Program-made: the position numbers and the translations under genes
Shown: piece by piece, positions 53,653-61,536 of the stretch
Numbering within the stretch: the first letter of the stretch is position 1
How the letters are laid out: each line of letters begins with the position of its first letter
Assembly (NCBI GenBank): GCA_002471275.1
Contig: DKPQ01000017.1
Location: 496,001-560,000 of the forward strand
Length of the DNA: 64,000 bases
Origin: Flammeovirgaceae bacterium UBA7330
Lineage (GTDB): Bacteria > Bacteroidota > Bacteroidia > Cytophagales > Cyclobacteriaceae
Reading direction: 5' to 3'
Notes under the pieces: generated by a model
Database searches by the model: none
What the model was told of the DNA's origin: nothing
The model's input: only the letters and a program-made list of their open reading frames with translations

Positions 53653-53974
53653 TCAAAAAGTTATTGACACCAACTGGCTAAAAAGCCAATATAAGGGTAA
53701 TATGAAAGATCTTCTCGTCATCTATAAAAAAGAAAATGACGAGTGTATGCTACGGATCCAAAATGCCCTTAACTCACAGGATCATGATGATATCCGGGCG
53801 ATCGCTCACAAAATGAAAGGCTCAAGCAGGATCATCGGGGCTTTTGTTGTTGAAGGCCTGGCTGATCACATTGAAAAAACCTTTGACCCCGTCGAGTTGC
53901 AATCTAAAGTGACTCAGCTCCAGGAAAATTATAAAGACCTCATCCGGGAGATTGATAGCTTAATCGCTAATTAA
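53645..53974 (+). CDS. Hpt-domain phosphotransfer protein
   Basis: A 109-residue helical histidine phosphotransfer protein. His55 in IRAIAHKMKGSSRIIGA is the phosphorylated residue, in the canonical HxxKGSS context. It contains only the Hpt four-helix bundle. It is translationally coupled to the receiver protein upstream (8-base overlap), which suggests a His-Asp pair working with a hybrid kinase encoded elsewhere. Confidence 0.92.
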   Translation: MSDQKVIDTNWLKSQYKGNMKDLLVIYKKENDECMLRIQNALNSQDHDDIRAIAHKMKGSSRIIGAFVVEGLADHIEKTFDPVELQSKVTQLQENYKDLIREIDSLIAN

Positions 53975-54099
53975 TTACTATTTCTTTCTGAAACTTTAAT
54001 GTAGCTAATCGTTGTTACATCAATGTGCTCATGAATTTAGATTAATCTAAAATTTTGTTTTGAATCAACTAATATATAATTTAGCAGGTACATTGAAAT

Positions 54100-56367
54100 A
54101 TGATTAGACAACTTGCAATTTGTTTTTTATTTTGTTCTCTTCCCTTTTGGTCGGTGGGGCAATTCTCCATTGAAGGAGATGTGATGGATGAAGAGAGTGC
54201 CATACCTGGAGCTACTGTAAGACTTTTAGGAACTGAGTTTGCTGTTGTAACTGACAATCAGGGAGTCTTTAAAATTGATGGTGTTCCTCAGGGAGAATAC
54301 CAGCTCGAGGTACGTTTTATAGGCTACAAATCTCATGTTCAGAAACTTTCCGTAGATCGGGACATAAAGAATCTGGAGATAGGGCTCGATGAAAGCTTGC
54401 TGACTTATGATGAGGTGGTCGTAACAGGTACAATGCAACCGACGTTTGTATCCCAGTCACCAGTGAAAATAGATGTTGTTACTTCGAATTACCTGCAAAC
54501 ATATTTGCCTTCTGCAGCATCGAGCATTGTAGAAGGGATTAGCCTTGTAAATGGCGTGCAGGAAGTTGTAGCCTGCGGTGTATGTTTTACCAATAGCATA
54601 TCAATCAATGGCTTGCCGGGGCCTTATACAGCAGTATTAATGGATGGATCACCGATCTATGGTAATCTGGCATCAGTCTATGGTCTCAACGGGATTCCAA
54701 GTATGATCATTGACAGGTTTGAGGTGATTAAAGGTCCAAGCTCAACATTGTATGGATCTGAGGCTGTCGGTGGAGTTATCAATATCATCACAAAGGACCC
54801 TAAAAATCAACCCCCTGTCTCTGTAGATATCATGGGGACTTCTCACATGGAGTCTTTTGGCAACCTTTCTTTTGCTCCCAGACTAGGAAAAAGTCATGGA
54901 TTTATTGGGTTCAACTATGCCTATATCAATGATTTTGACGACCAAAATAATGATGGTTTTAGCGATAATGTAAACCTTGATCGGTTGTCTTTCTTCACCA
55001 AGTGGGATATCTACAGGAAATCAGGGAAGCAGTTTGATATTGCTGCGAAATACTATTATGAAGATAGAAGAAATGGAGTAAAAGAGTTTCTGACAAACCG
55101 CAACTATCTCGAATTAAGGGGTGACAATCAGATATACGGTGAAAGCATTTTCACCAGAAGAGCCGAGTTGTTTGGAACCTATGCATTGCCGTGGGTTGCT
55201 AATGTCAACCTAAAATACTCCCTAAGTACCCATGATCAGGATAGCTACTATGGAAATGATTATTATCAGGCGTCTCAGGATATTGTTTTTGCAAATCTTA
55301 TATGGAACCACTCCAGCCAAGCTCATGAGATACTGGCCGGACTGACCAATAGATACCAGGTATATGATGACAATACCATTGCCACCAGTGTTAATAACAG
55401 AAACGCTCCCCAGAATCAGTTTATTCCAGGCATATTTGTGCAGGATGAATGGGCTGCGACAAACAGATTAACCTTTTTGGGAGGGGCCAGACTGGATCAT
55501 TACAGTGAGCATGGATACATCTTTGCTCCCAGGTTTAATGTGAAGTACAAACCTGGTGAGTGGACAACACTTCGATCAAATTTCGGAACAGGCTTTAGGG
55601 TGGTGAATCTTTTCACTGAAGATCATGCTTTTGTTACAGGTCAGCGGGAGGTAGTCATCGAAGAGGAACTAATGCCTGAGGAGTCATACAATTTTTCATT
55701 CAACCTCAATCATGTTTATGTGATTGGCAATAGTCAGGGAATGATTGATGTGGATGCCTTCTATACTTATTTCACAAACAAGATCACGCCCAATTATGAT
55801 ATTCAAGAACAAATCATCTATTCCAACAGTCAGGGCTATGCGGTCAGCAAAGGTGTAGGGGTAAGTATCCAGCATCAGTTTGATTTTCCATTAGCGTTCA
55901 ACCTGGGGGTAAACTTCCAGAATGTTACAGAGAACGAACAGGGACAAGTCAGTGAAATTGAGTTTTCTCCCAGGTCATCAGGTGTCTTTACCACCAATTA
56001 TCGAATTAAGAAGTTTGATCTTGATATTTCATATACTGCGAGCTATACTGGCTTAATGAAACTACCTGAGGTTTATGATCTCGATCAGAATGGTGATCCA
56101 CTACCACAGAGCAGGCCTACTACATCAAATGATTTTTCCATTCACAACATTCAGTTATCGAAGGGCTTGAAACATGGGTTTAATTTGTATGCGGGTATCC
56201 AAAATCTATTCAATTACATACAACCCTGGTCTCCGCTTACAGGTTTCAATGATCCCAATACCCGTCCCGGTTTCAGCGAAAACTTTGACACTGCCTATGC
56301 TTATTCACCCATTCATGGAAGGGAAGTATATTTGGGAGTAAAATGGAGTCTTCTTCATAAAAAGTAA
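54100..56367 (+). CDS. TonB-dependent outer-membrane receptor
   Basis: A 755-residue receptor that imports a large or scarce ligand using TonB energy. It has a signal peptide (1-20), a CarboxypepD_reg-like domain (about 22-105; DVMDEESAIPGATVRLLG), a plug domain (about 115-230; GLPGPYTAVLMDGSPIYGNL, then YGSEAVGGVINIITKDP) and a 22-strand barrel ending in GREVYLGVKWSL. There is no SusD partner, so this is the BtuB/siderophore-like layout rather than a SusCD pair. Two sugar-oxidation-type enzymes follow on the same strand; a sugar ligand is possible, but a metal or cofactor ligand is equally plausible. Confidence 0.95.
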   Translation: MIRQLAICFLFCSLPFWSVGQFSIEGDVMDEESAIPGATVRLLGTEFAVVTDNQGVFKIDGVPQGEYQLEVRFIGYKSHVQKLSVDRDIKNLEIGLDESLLTYDEVVVTGTMQPTFVSQSPVKIDVVTSNYLQTYLPSAASSIVEGISLVNGVQEVVACGVCFTNSISINGLPGPYTAVLMDGSPIYGNLASVYGLNGIPSMIIDRFEVIKGPSSTLYGSEAVGGVINIITKDPKNQPPVSVDIMGTSHMESFGNLSFAPRLGKSHGFIGFNYAYINDFDDQNNDGFSDNVNLDRLSFFTKWDIYRKSGKQFDIAAKYYYEDRRNGVKEFLTNRNYLELRGDNQIYGESIFTRRAELFGTYALPWVANVNLKYSLSTHDQDSYYGNDYYQASQDIVFANLIWNHSSQAHEILAGLTNRYQVYDDNTIATSVNNRNAPQNQFIPGIFVQDEWAATNRLTFLGGARLDHYSEHGYIFAPRFNVKYKPGEWTTLRSNFGTGFRVVNLFTEDHAFVTGQREVVIEEELMPEESYNFSFNLNHVYVIGNSQGMIDVDAFYTYFTNKITPNYDIQEQIIYSNSQGYAVSKGVGVSIQHQFDFPLAFNLGVNFQNVTENEQGQVSEIEFSPRSSGVFTTNYRIKKFDLDISYTASYTGLMKLPEVYDLDQNGDPLPQSRPTTSNDFSIHNIQLSKGLKHGFNLYAGIQNLFNYIQPWSPLTGFNDPNTRPGFSENFDTAYAYSPIHGREVYLGVKWSLLHKK

Positions 56368-56393
56368 TTTTTTTTATTAATTTCAGCCCCGCC

Positions 56394-57221
56394 ATGAAAA
56401 TTGATTCACATATACACTTGTGGCAATTTGATCAGGAAGAGTATGATTGGATCACTGATGAGCTAGCAGCTATCCGTGAGTCATTCACTCCAGATGATTT
56501 ATTGCCATTTCACCAGAGTCTGGGTATTGACGGATTCATTGCCGTACAAGCCAGACAAAACAACAAGGAAAATACATTCTTACTCAATTATGCCAATAAG
56601 CACGATCATGTTTTAGGTGTGGTGGGATGGCTTGATCTCCAGTCAAAGAATTTGAAAGGAGAAATAGAAAAGCTGAAGGAGGATCCGTTTCTTAAGGGAC
56701 TTAGGCATATTTTACAAAGTGAGCCTCCAGGTTATATGCTTCAATCAAAGTTTATCGAAGGAGTTAAGTGCCTGCGTGAATTTGATCTAACTTATGACTT
56801 GCTGATTTTTGAGAATCAACTGGAAGAGGCCAATACCTTTATGAACAGGATTCATTCAGATCAGAAGGTGGTGCTGGACCATATAGCAAAACCTAAGATC
56901 AAAGATGGTGAGCTGGTTGACTGGAAGAAGGGTATTGTAGCGCTGGCAAAGCATGAAAATCTCTTGTGTAAGGTATCCGGAATGGTCACTGAGGCAGATT
57001 GGCAAAACTGGCAGTACGATGATTTTATCCCTTATTTGGATGTCATTTTTGAAGCGTTTGGCCCTGATAGGATACTTTATGGCAGTGATTGGCCAGTTTG
57101 TCTTTTGTCGAGCCCTTATCAGCGAGTTTTTTCGATTCTTGATCAATACCTAAAGCCATTTGATTCAGGTATCAGAGATGGAGTGATGGGAAATAATGCT
57201 GCAGCTTTTTATAAGGTCTGA
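56394..57221 (+). CDS. Amidohydrolase-family lactonase (L-fuconolactonase-like)
   Basis: A 275-residue TIM-barrel hydrolase of the amidohydrolase-2 group. The metal-binding HIHLW is at residues 6-10; LDHIAKPKI and the late GSDWPVC, with a catalytic Asp, are typical. Length and motifs match L-fuconolactone or L-rhamnonolactone hydrolases (COG3618). The next gene is an SDR resembling L-fucose dehydrogenase, which would make the lactone substrate. Fuconate dehydratase and the later enzymes are not in the window. It begins 26 bases after the TonB receptor gene. Confidence 0.85.
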   Translation: MKIDSHIHLWQFDQEEYDWITDELAAIRESFTPDDLLPFHQSLGIDGFIAVQARQNNKENTFLLNYANKHDHVLGVVGWLDLQSKNLKGEIEKLKEDPFLKGLRHILQSEPPGYMLQSKFIEGVKCLREFDLTYDLLIFENQLEEANTFMNRIHSDQKVVLDHIAKPKIKDGELVDWKKGIVALAKHENLLCKVSGMVTEADWQNWQYDDFIPYLDVIFEAFGPDRILYGSDWPVCLLSSPYQRVFSILDQYLKPFDSGIRDGVMGNNAAAFYKV

Positions 57222-57313
57222 AGAAACTAAAAATCATTGTAGTTTTAAGTTTATAATGCCTGGAGGGGATATCTTCAGATCATAGAATAATTATCATTTT
57301 TTTTTGAAATAAC

Positions 57314-58108
57314 ATGGATTTAAAATTATCAAAAAAGACATTTATTGTAACCGGTGGAGCAAAAGGAATTGGTGAGGCTATTTCCAGGGAATTAGCCCAG
57401 GAAGGAGCCAATGTTGTAGTGGCTGGCCGCTCAAAAGCAGAGGGTGATGCCCTGGTGAAATGGATAGAAGGAATCGGCTCCAAAGGTTTAAGTATCCATG
57501 TGGAATTGTCTGAAGATGGAGCTTGTGAACGGGTGATTAAGGAAAGCGTTGATAAGTTTGGAGGTATTGACGGGATTGTAAACAATGCCGGATTTAATGA
57601 TGGGGCAGGATTGGAGAAAGGAAGTCCGGAGAAATTCAGAGCCTCCATCAATACCAACCTGATGCATTACTATGATATGGTCTACTATGCACTCCCATAC
57701 TTGAAGAAGACCCAGGGATCTATTGTGAATATAAGTTCCAAAACATGTGTGACCGGGCAGGGAGGTACATCAGGCTACGCAGCGAGTAAAGGTGCTCAGA
57801 TCGCTTTAACGAGGGAGTGGGCAGTTGAACTGGCACCATACAATATTCGGGTTAATGCCATCTTACCTGCAGAGGTGATGACTCCGCTCTATGAAAAATG
57901 GATCAAGACTTTTGATAATCCTGAGCAAAAGCTCGAGGAGATTTCCGCAAGAATCCCTTTAGGAAAGCGAATGACTACCTCGGAGGAAATTGCTGCAATG
58001 ACGGTATTTTTACTGAGCGATAGAAGTGCACACACCACCGGTCAATGGATGTTTGTTGACGGAGGATATGTACACCTCGATCGCTCTATCAGCACCTTAG
58101 TTGGTTAA
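57314..58108 (+). CDS. SDR oxidoreductase (L-fucose dehydrogenase-like)
   Basis: A 264-residue short-chain dehydrogenase. The NAD(P)-binding TGGAKGIGEAI is at 13-23, NNAG near 91, and the catalytic Ser-Tyr-Lys in NISSKTC and YAASKG. The C-terminal segment LPAEVMTPLYEKWIKTFDN, then HTTGQWMFVDGGYVHLDR, recalls L-fucose dehydrogenases of the oxidative fucose pathway. Together with the lactonase upstream this suggests L-fucose to fuconate conversion. Substrate is inferred from similarity recalled from memory and from context. Confidence 0.85.
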   Translation: MDLKLSKKTFIVTGGAKGIGEAISRELAQEGANVVVAGRSKAEGDALVKWIEGIGSKGLSIHVELSEDGACERVIKESVDKFGGIDGIVNNAGFNDGAGLEKGSPEKFRASINTNLMHYYDMVYYALPYLKKTQGSIVNISSKTCVTGQGGTSGYAASKGAQIALTREWAVELAPYNIRVNAILPAEVMTPLYEKWIKTFDNPEQKLEEISARIPLGKRMTTSEEIAAMTVFLLSDRSAHTTGQWMFVDGGYVHLDRSISTLVG

Positions 58109-58207
58109 AGGCTTACTACGCTGACACAGCTGTAATGGAATGCCAAAGGGATCCCTCATCATTACCAGGAGTGATCCTTCGTTGGCTTTACTGGTAAAGA
58201 AGTATAC
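58097..58207 (-). pseudogene. C-terminal remnant of a VOC/glyoxalase-like gene
   Basis: A 36-codon stretch reading VYFFTSKANEGSLLVMMRDP and then FGIPLQLCQR resembles the last strands of vicinal-oxygen-chelate (glyoxalase) proteins, which commonly end DPxGxPLQL. There is no start codon, and a stop codon lies directly upstream in frame, so the rest of the gene is gone. It overlaps the end of the SDR gene on the other strand and lies at the edge of the glycosyltransferase region. Confidence 0.5.
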
Positions 58208-58234
58208 TTAAGGTAGTCAAAAATGACAGAGACC

Positions 58235-59392
58235 TTATACCTTTCTTTCTGCACGTTCCCATGTGACGGATTGCTTACCTGTTACAAGCCTTATAAAACC
58301 CAGGTATACTGAGATATTCATAAAAACAAAGTAATAGGGAACAAAGAGTATCTTTAGTTTGAGCTTTTGTTTTTGAAGCAGCCATCCTAAAAAAGCAAGC
58401 AGATAGCATGTGATTTGGAGAAATAACAACACCTGATAGAAGACCTGTCCATTCAGTGCCAGAATGAGATTGACAATAAAAACAACTGGAAGTGCTAAAG
58501 GAGCCAGGGTCCACCTTAGAACTCTATGTGAGACAAACTGAAAAGAAAGCCATCCGTATTTTACAATATTAAGCAAATCACGTAGTCTCCAGATGGCTTG
58601 CAAACCACCTGCTGATATACGGATTTTCCTTTTAGATTCTTCTTTTACTGAGGAGGAGGATTTTTCAGTTGCAAAAGCATTGGGCTCATAAGCTATCCTG
58701 AAACCTTTTTTGGCAATGGTCAGAGTCAAATAAAAATCCTCAATCAAAGTGTCTTTCGGAATATGTTCATATAAATCAGTTCTGATGGAAAATAATTCAC
58801 CTGCAGCACCAACTACTGAATATAATTTGTAATCATATTTTTTTAGAAAGGATTCATATTTCCAGTAAATCCCTTCCCCGGAAGAAGATGCGTCATCACT
58901 TTTTTCCAATGCAATTCTTTTTTCACCGGAAACACCTCCTACTTCTTTATTTTGATAGTGTGCTACCAATAGTTTAAGTGCTTCCCGATTCAGCACTGTA
59001 TTAGCATCTGAAAATACTGTTACCTCGGAGTGGATAAGTGGCATAACCCTATTGACTGCGTGTATTTTTCCTTCTCTCTTATCCTGATGGAAGAGTCGCA
59101 CTTTTTTATATTCTTTGACAATTTCTTGTGTTTTGTCTGAAGATCCATCAGTTATAATCCACACTTCGTACTTGCTTTCTGGATAATCTAGTTCAAGACT
59201 GTTTTTAATTTTTTTCCTAATATCCTTTTCTTCGTTATATGCAGCAATTAAGTGTACTATTGATGGCAACTGGTATTTAACTATTGGAAGGTTATTGACT
59301 CGCTTCAGTTTGACTAATACGAATATCAACAACCCATAACCAATGTATGTGTACATGACAACAGAGATTAAACTCCAAAAAACAAATTCCAT
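58235..59392 (-). CDS. Membrane-bound family 2 glycosyltransferase
   Basis: A 385-residue inner-membrane processive-type glycosyltransferase. One N-terminal helix (1-28) precedes a GT-A domain with the nucleotide-sugar aspartates in TDGSSD (81-86) and FSDANT (127-132), then the acceptor/catalytic IEDFYL at 217-222. A QAIWR at 265-269 stands at the QxxRW position, in altered order. Three C-terminal helices complete the fold. Hyaluronan, poly-GlcNAc or cellulose-like synthases share this layout. It is divergent from the family 4 transferase gene across a 234-base gap, at the start of an AT-rich polysaccharide region. Confidence 0.9.
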   Translation of the reverse strand: MEFVFWSLISVVMYTYIGYGLLIFVLVKLKRVNNLPIVKYQLPSIVHLIAAYNEEKDIRKKIKNSLELDYPESKYEVWIITDGSSDKTQEIVKEYKKVRLFHQDKREGKIHAVNRVMPLIHSEVTVFSDANTVLNREALKLLVAHYQNKEVGGVSGEKRIALEKSDDASSSGEGIYWKYESFLKKYDYKLYSVVGAAGELFSIRTDLYEHIPKDTLIEDFYLTLTIAKKGFRIAYEPNAFATEKSSSSVKEESKRKIRISAGGLQAIWRLRDLLNIVKYGWLSFQFVSHRVLRWTLAPLALPVVFIVNLILALNGQVFYQVLLFLQITCYLLAFLGWLLQKQKLKLKILFVPYYFVFMNISVYLGFIRLVTGKQSVTWERAERKV

Positions 59393-59626
59393 CTGTAGTA
59401 AAGGCTTTAATTTGGCGGCAAGATAATTAATGGAATTAACCGGGTAGTTTAGAATCGTAGATTCTTGGAGTATTATTTGTTAGATAAATTGTTACCATAA
59501 ATTGAATCCATTTAGATTCTTTGCTTAATTTGTAAAATATTTTTCTGACTCGTCAGTCAGTGACTTAATCATTCGCCCAATCTTGAACTGATATAGGAAA
59601 ATCAATTTCTAGTTTATTAAATATAG

Positions 59627-60760
59627 TTGAGAAAATTAAAAGTTCTTGAGGTAATCCGGCAGGGTCTGATCGGAGGAGGGGAGTCCCATGTGATTGATGT
59701 AGTGAAATTTCTTGACAGGAGTGTTTTTGAGCCATATGTGATTTCGTTTACGGATGGTCCCATGATCTCTGAACTGGAAGGGATGGGTGTGAAATGCCAT
59801 ATAATTCCTACGCAAAAGGCATTCGATACCCATATATGGTCAAAAATCTCAAAGTTTATTGATGAAAATGAAATCGATCTGATTCATGCACATGGTTCCC
59901 GTGCTCAATCCAATGTTTTCTGGTCAGCGAGGAAAAAGGGTAAACCTTTAATTTATACGGTACATGGATGGTCTTTCCATGCAGATCAAAATGTATTGGC
60001 ACAAAAAGCAAGAATAATCTCTGAAAAATTCATGGTAAATATGGCCGATATGGTGATAAATGTATCCATGACCAATCAGCAGACTGGCTTAAAAAAAATA
60101 GGAAAATATAATAATAGGGTAATCAACAATGGAATAGATCTTAATAAATTCTCATCAAAGGTAAGTGCATCAAAGTTGAAAGTCACTTTGAAAATCCCGA
60201 AAGGCAGGATAGTTGTTGGTTGTATAATGAGGATGACCAAACAGAAAAATCCGATGGGTATGCTAACGGCTTTCAGACAGGCAAATCAGCAAGTTGATAA
60301 CCTTCATTTGCTACTGGTTGGTGATGGGGAACTTATGCCACAAATAATAGCGTACATTAACAAGTACAGATTAGAAAGTATTGTTACTCTAACAGGTAAT
60401 AGAAAAGATATCCCACAATTACTTTCAGTCATAGATATATATTGTCTACCATCATTATGGGAAGGCCTTCCTTTGTCTTTACTCGAAGCTATGGCTATGC
60501 GTAAAGCAATAATTGCTACAAGGGTTGATGGGACAAAAGAATTAATACAGGAAGGTGTCAATGGCTTGATGATAGAACCCAATGACACAAAAGCACTAGC
60601 CGAAAAGGTAGTGTTTTTAAGTAAACGAAAGGAGATACGCACAGAATATGGAAGGTTGGCTGAGTCTCTAATTGTCAGGGATTATAGTGTTAACAAAATG
60701 GTTAAAGAGATTGAGGGAGTCTATTTTTCTCTAATAAATAAAAAGTTTGAAAATGATTGA
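59627..60760 (+). CDS. Family 4 glycosyltransferase
   Basis: A 377-residue GT-B glycosyltransferase acting on lipid-linked glycan at the inner face of the membrane. It starts at TTG (59627; KLKVLEVIRQGLIGGGESHV). The glycine-rich N-terminal loop RQGLIGGGESHV and the EX7E motif (EGLPLSLLE, within YCLPSLWEGLPLSLLEAM) are clear. The stop overlaps the next methyltransferase gene by 8 bases, so they form one operon. The sugar cannot be told. Confidence 0.92.
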   Translation: MRKLKVLEVIRQGLIGGGESHVIDVVKFLDRSVFEPYVISFTDGPMISELEGMGVKCHIIPTQKAFDTHIWSKISKFIDENEIDLIHAHGSRAQSNVFWSARKKGKPLIYTVHGWSFHADQNVLAQKARIISEKFMVNMADMVINVSMTNQQTGLKKIGKYNNRVINNGIDLNKFSSKVSASKLKVTLKIPKGRIVVGCIMRMTKQKNPMGMLTAFRQANQQVDNLHLLLVGDGELMPQIIAYINKYRLESIVTLTGNRKDIPQLLSVIDIYCLPSLWEGLPLSLLEAMAMRKAIIATRVDGTKELIQEGVNGLMIEPNDTKALAEKVVFLSKRKEIRTEYGRLAESLIVRDYSVNKMVKEIEGVYFSLINKKFEND

Positions 60761-61514
60761 TGTGCCAGTATATAGCAGGGAAGCTGATATAAAAAGGCTT
60801 AAGTTTATAATGGACAATATCAGTAGCTTTCCAGATAAAGAAAAACTAAGGGTATTGGATGTAGGATGCGGAAATGGTATTATTTCTCTCAATGTAGGCA
60901 CTTTAGGAGTCCAGGTTTTAGCCCTTGACGTTAGTGAAAAAGCAATTTCGATGGCTAAAACCAGGAATAAGTTTAAAAATGTTTGTTTTCAGGTTTTGCC
61001 AGCAGAAGGTTTAAGTACTATTAAAGAAAAATTTGATGTTGTGATTTGTAGTGAGGTATTGGAACACCTCACAGATCCATCAGGTTTGTTATCTGAATTG
61101 CATAACATGATGACAAATAATGGTATGTTAATTGTTACAGTACCAAATGGCCTTGGCCCAAGAGAACTTTTAGTTACACGTCCGATGATATTTATTAGAG
61201 ACCATTTAAATTGGTTCTTAGGATTTGTCCTATATGTGAAAAAAATATTTGGTTATTCAGGTACCACAGTCCAGTCAGCTGCTGATAATTTAGATCATAT
61301 TCAGTTTTTTACTAAAGGGGGATTGAGGAGAATGGCAAAAACCAACAATTACAGCATAACCACTTTCAGGCATTCAAATTTTATTGATGATGTATTTCCA
61401 TTTTCTCTTATAGCGAGAAAGTCGCCAATGATTCAGAAAATAGATTCCAAAATTGCAGACTTATTACCATCAGTTTTCGTGGGTGGTTTTTTTAGCATAT
61501 GGAAAAATAAGTGA
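60753..61514 (+). CDS. Class I SAM-dependent methyltransferase
   Basis: A 253-residue methyltransferase. Motif I VLDVGCGNG binds SAM; VLALDVS, VVICSEVLEHLTDP and LIVTVPNG follow in order, as in UbiG-like enzymes. The ATG at 60753 is used; the frame also opens at a TTG two codons earlier. It overlaps the glycosyltransferase gene by 8 bases and may methylate the same glycan or its lipid carrier. The C-terminal quarter contains hydrophobic segments (NWFLGFVLYVKKIF) that may touch the membrane. Confidence 0.9.
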   Translation: MIDVPVYSREADIKRLKFIMDNISSFPDKEKLRVLDVGCGNGIISLNVGTLGVQVLALDVSEKAISMAKTRNKFKNVCFQVLPAEGLSTIKEKFDVVICSEVLEHLTDPSGLLSELHNMMTNNGMLIVTVPNGLGPRELLVTRPMIFIRDHLNWFLGFVLYVKKIFGYSGTTVQSAADNLDHIQFFTKGGLRRMAKTNNYSITTFRHSNFIDDVFPFSLIARKSPMIQKIDSKIADLLPSVFVGGFFSIWKNK

Positions 61515-61536
61515 TATAATTCACTTAAATTTACTT

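Noticed and set aside
59545..59565. CTGACT-CGTC-AGTCAG repeat between the divergent glycosyltransferases, similar to the AGTCAGT palindrome at 26828
   Set aside because: The shared core is only 6-7 bases and the spacer differs; with two loci of unrelated content this is as likely chance as a common operator.
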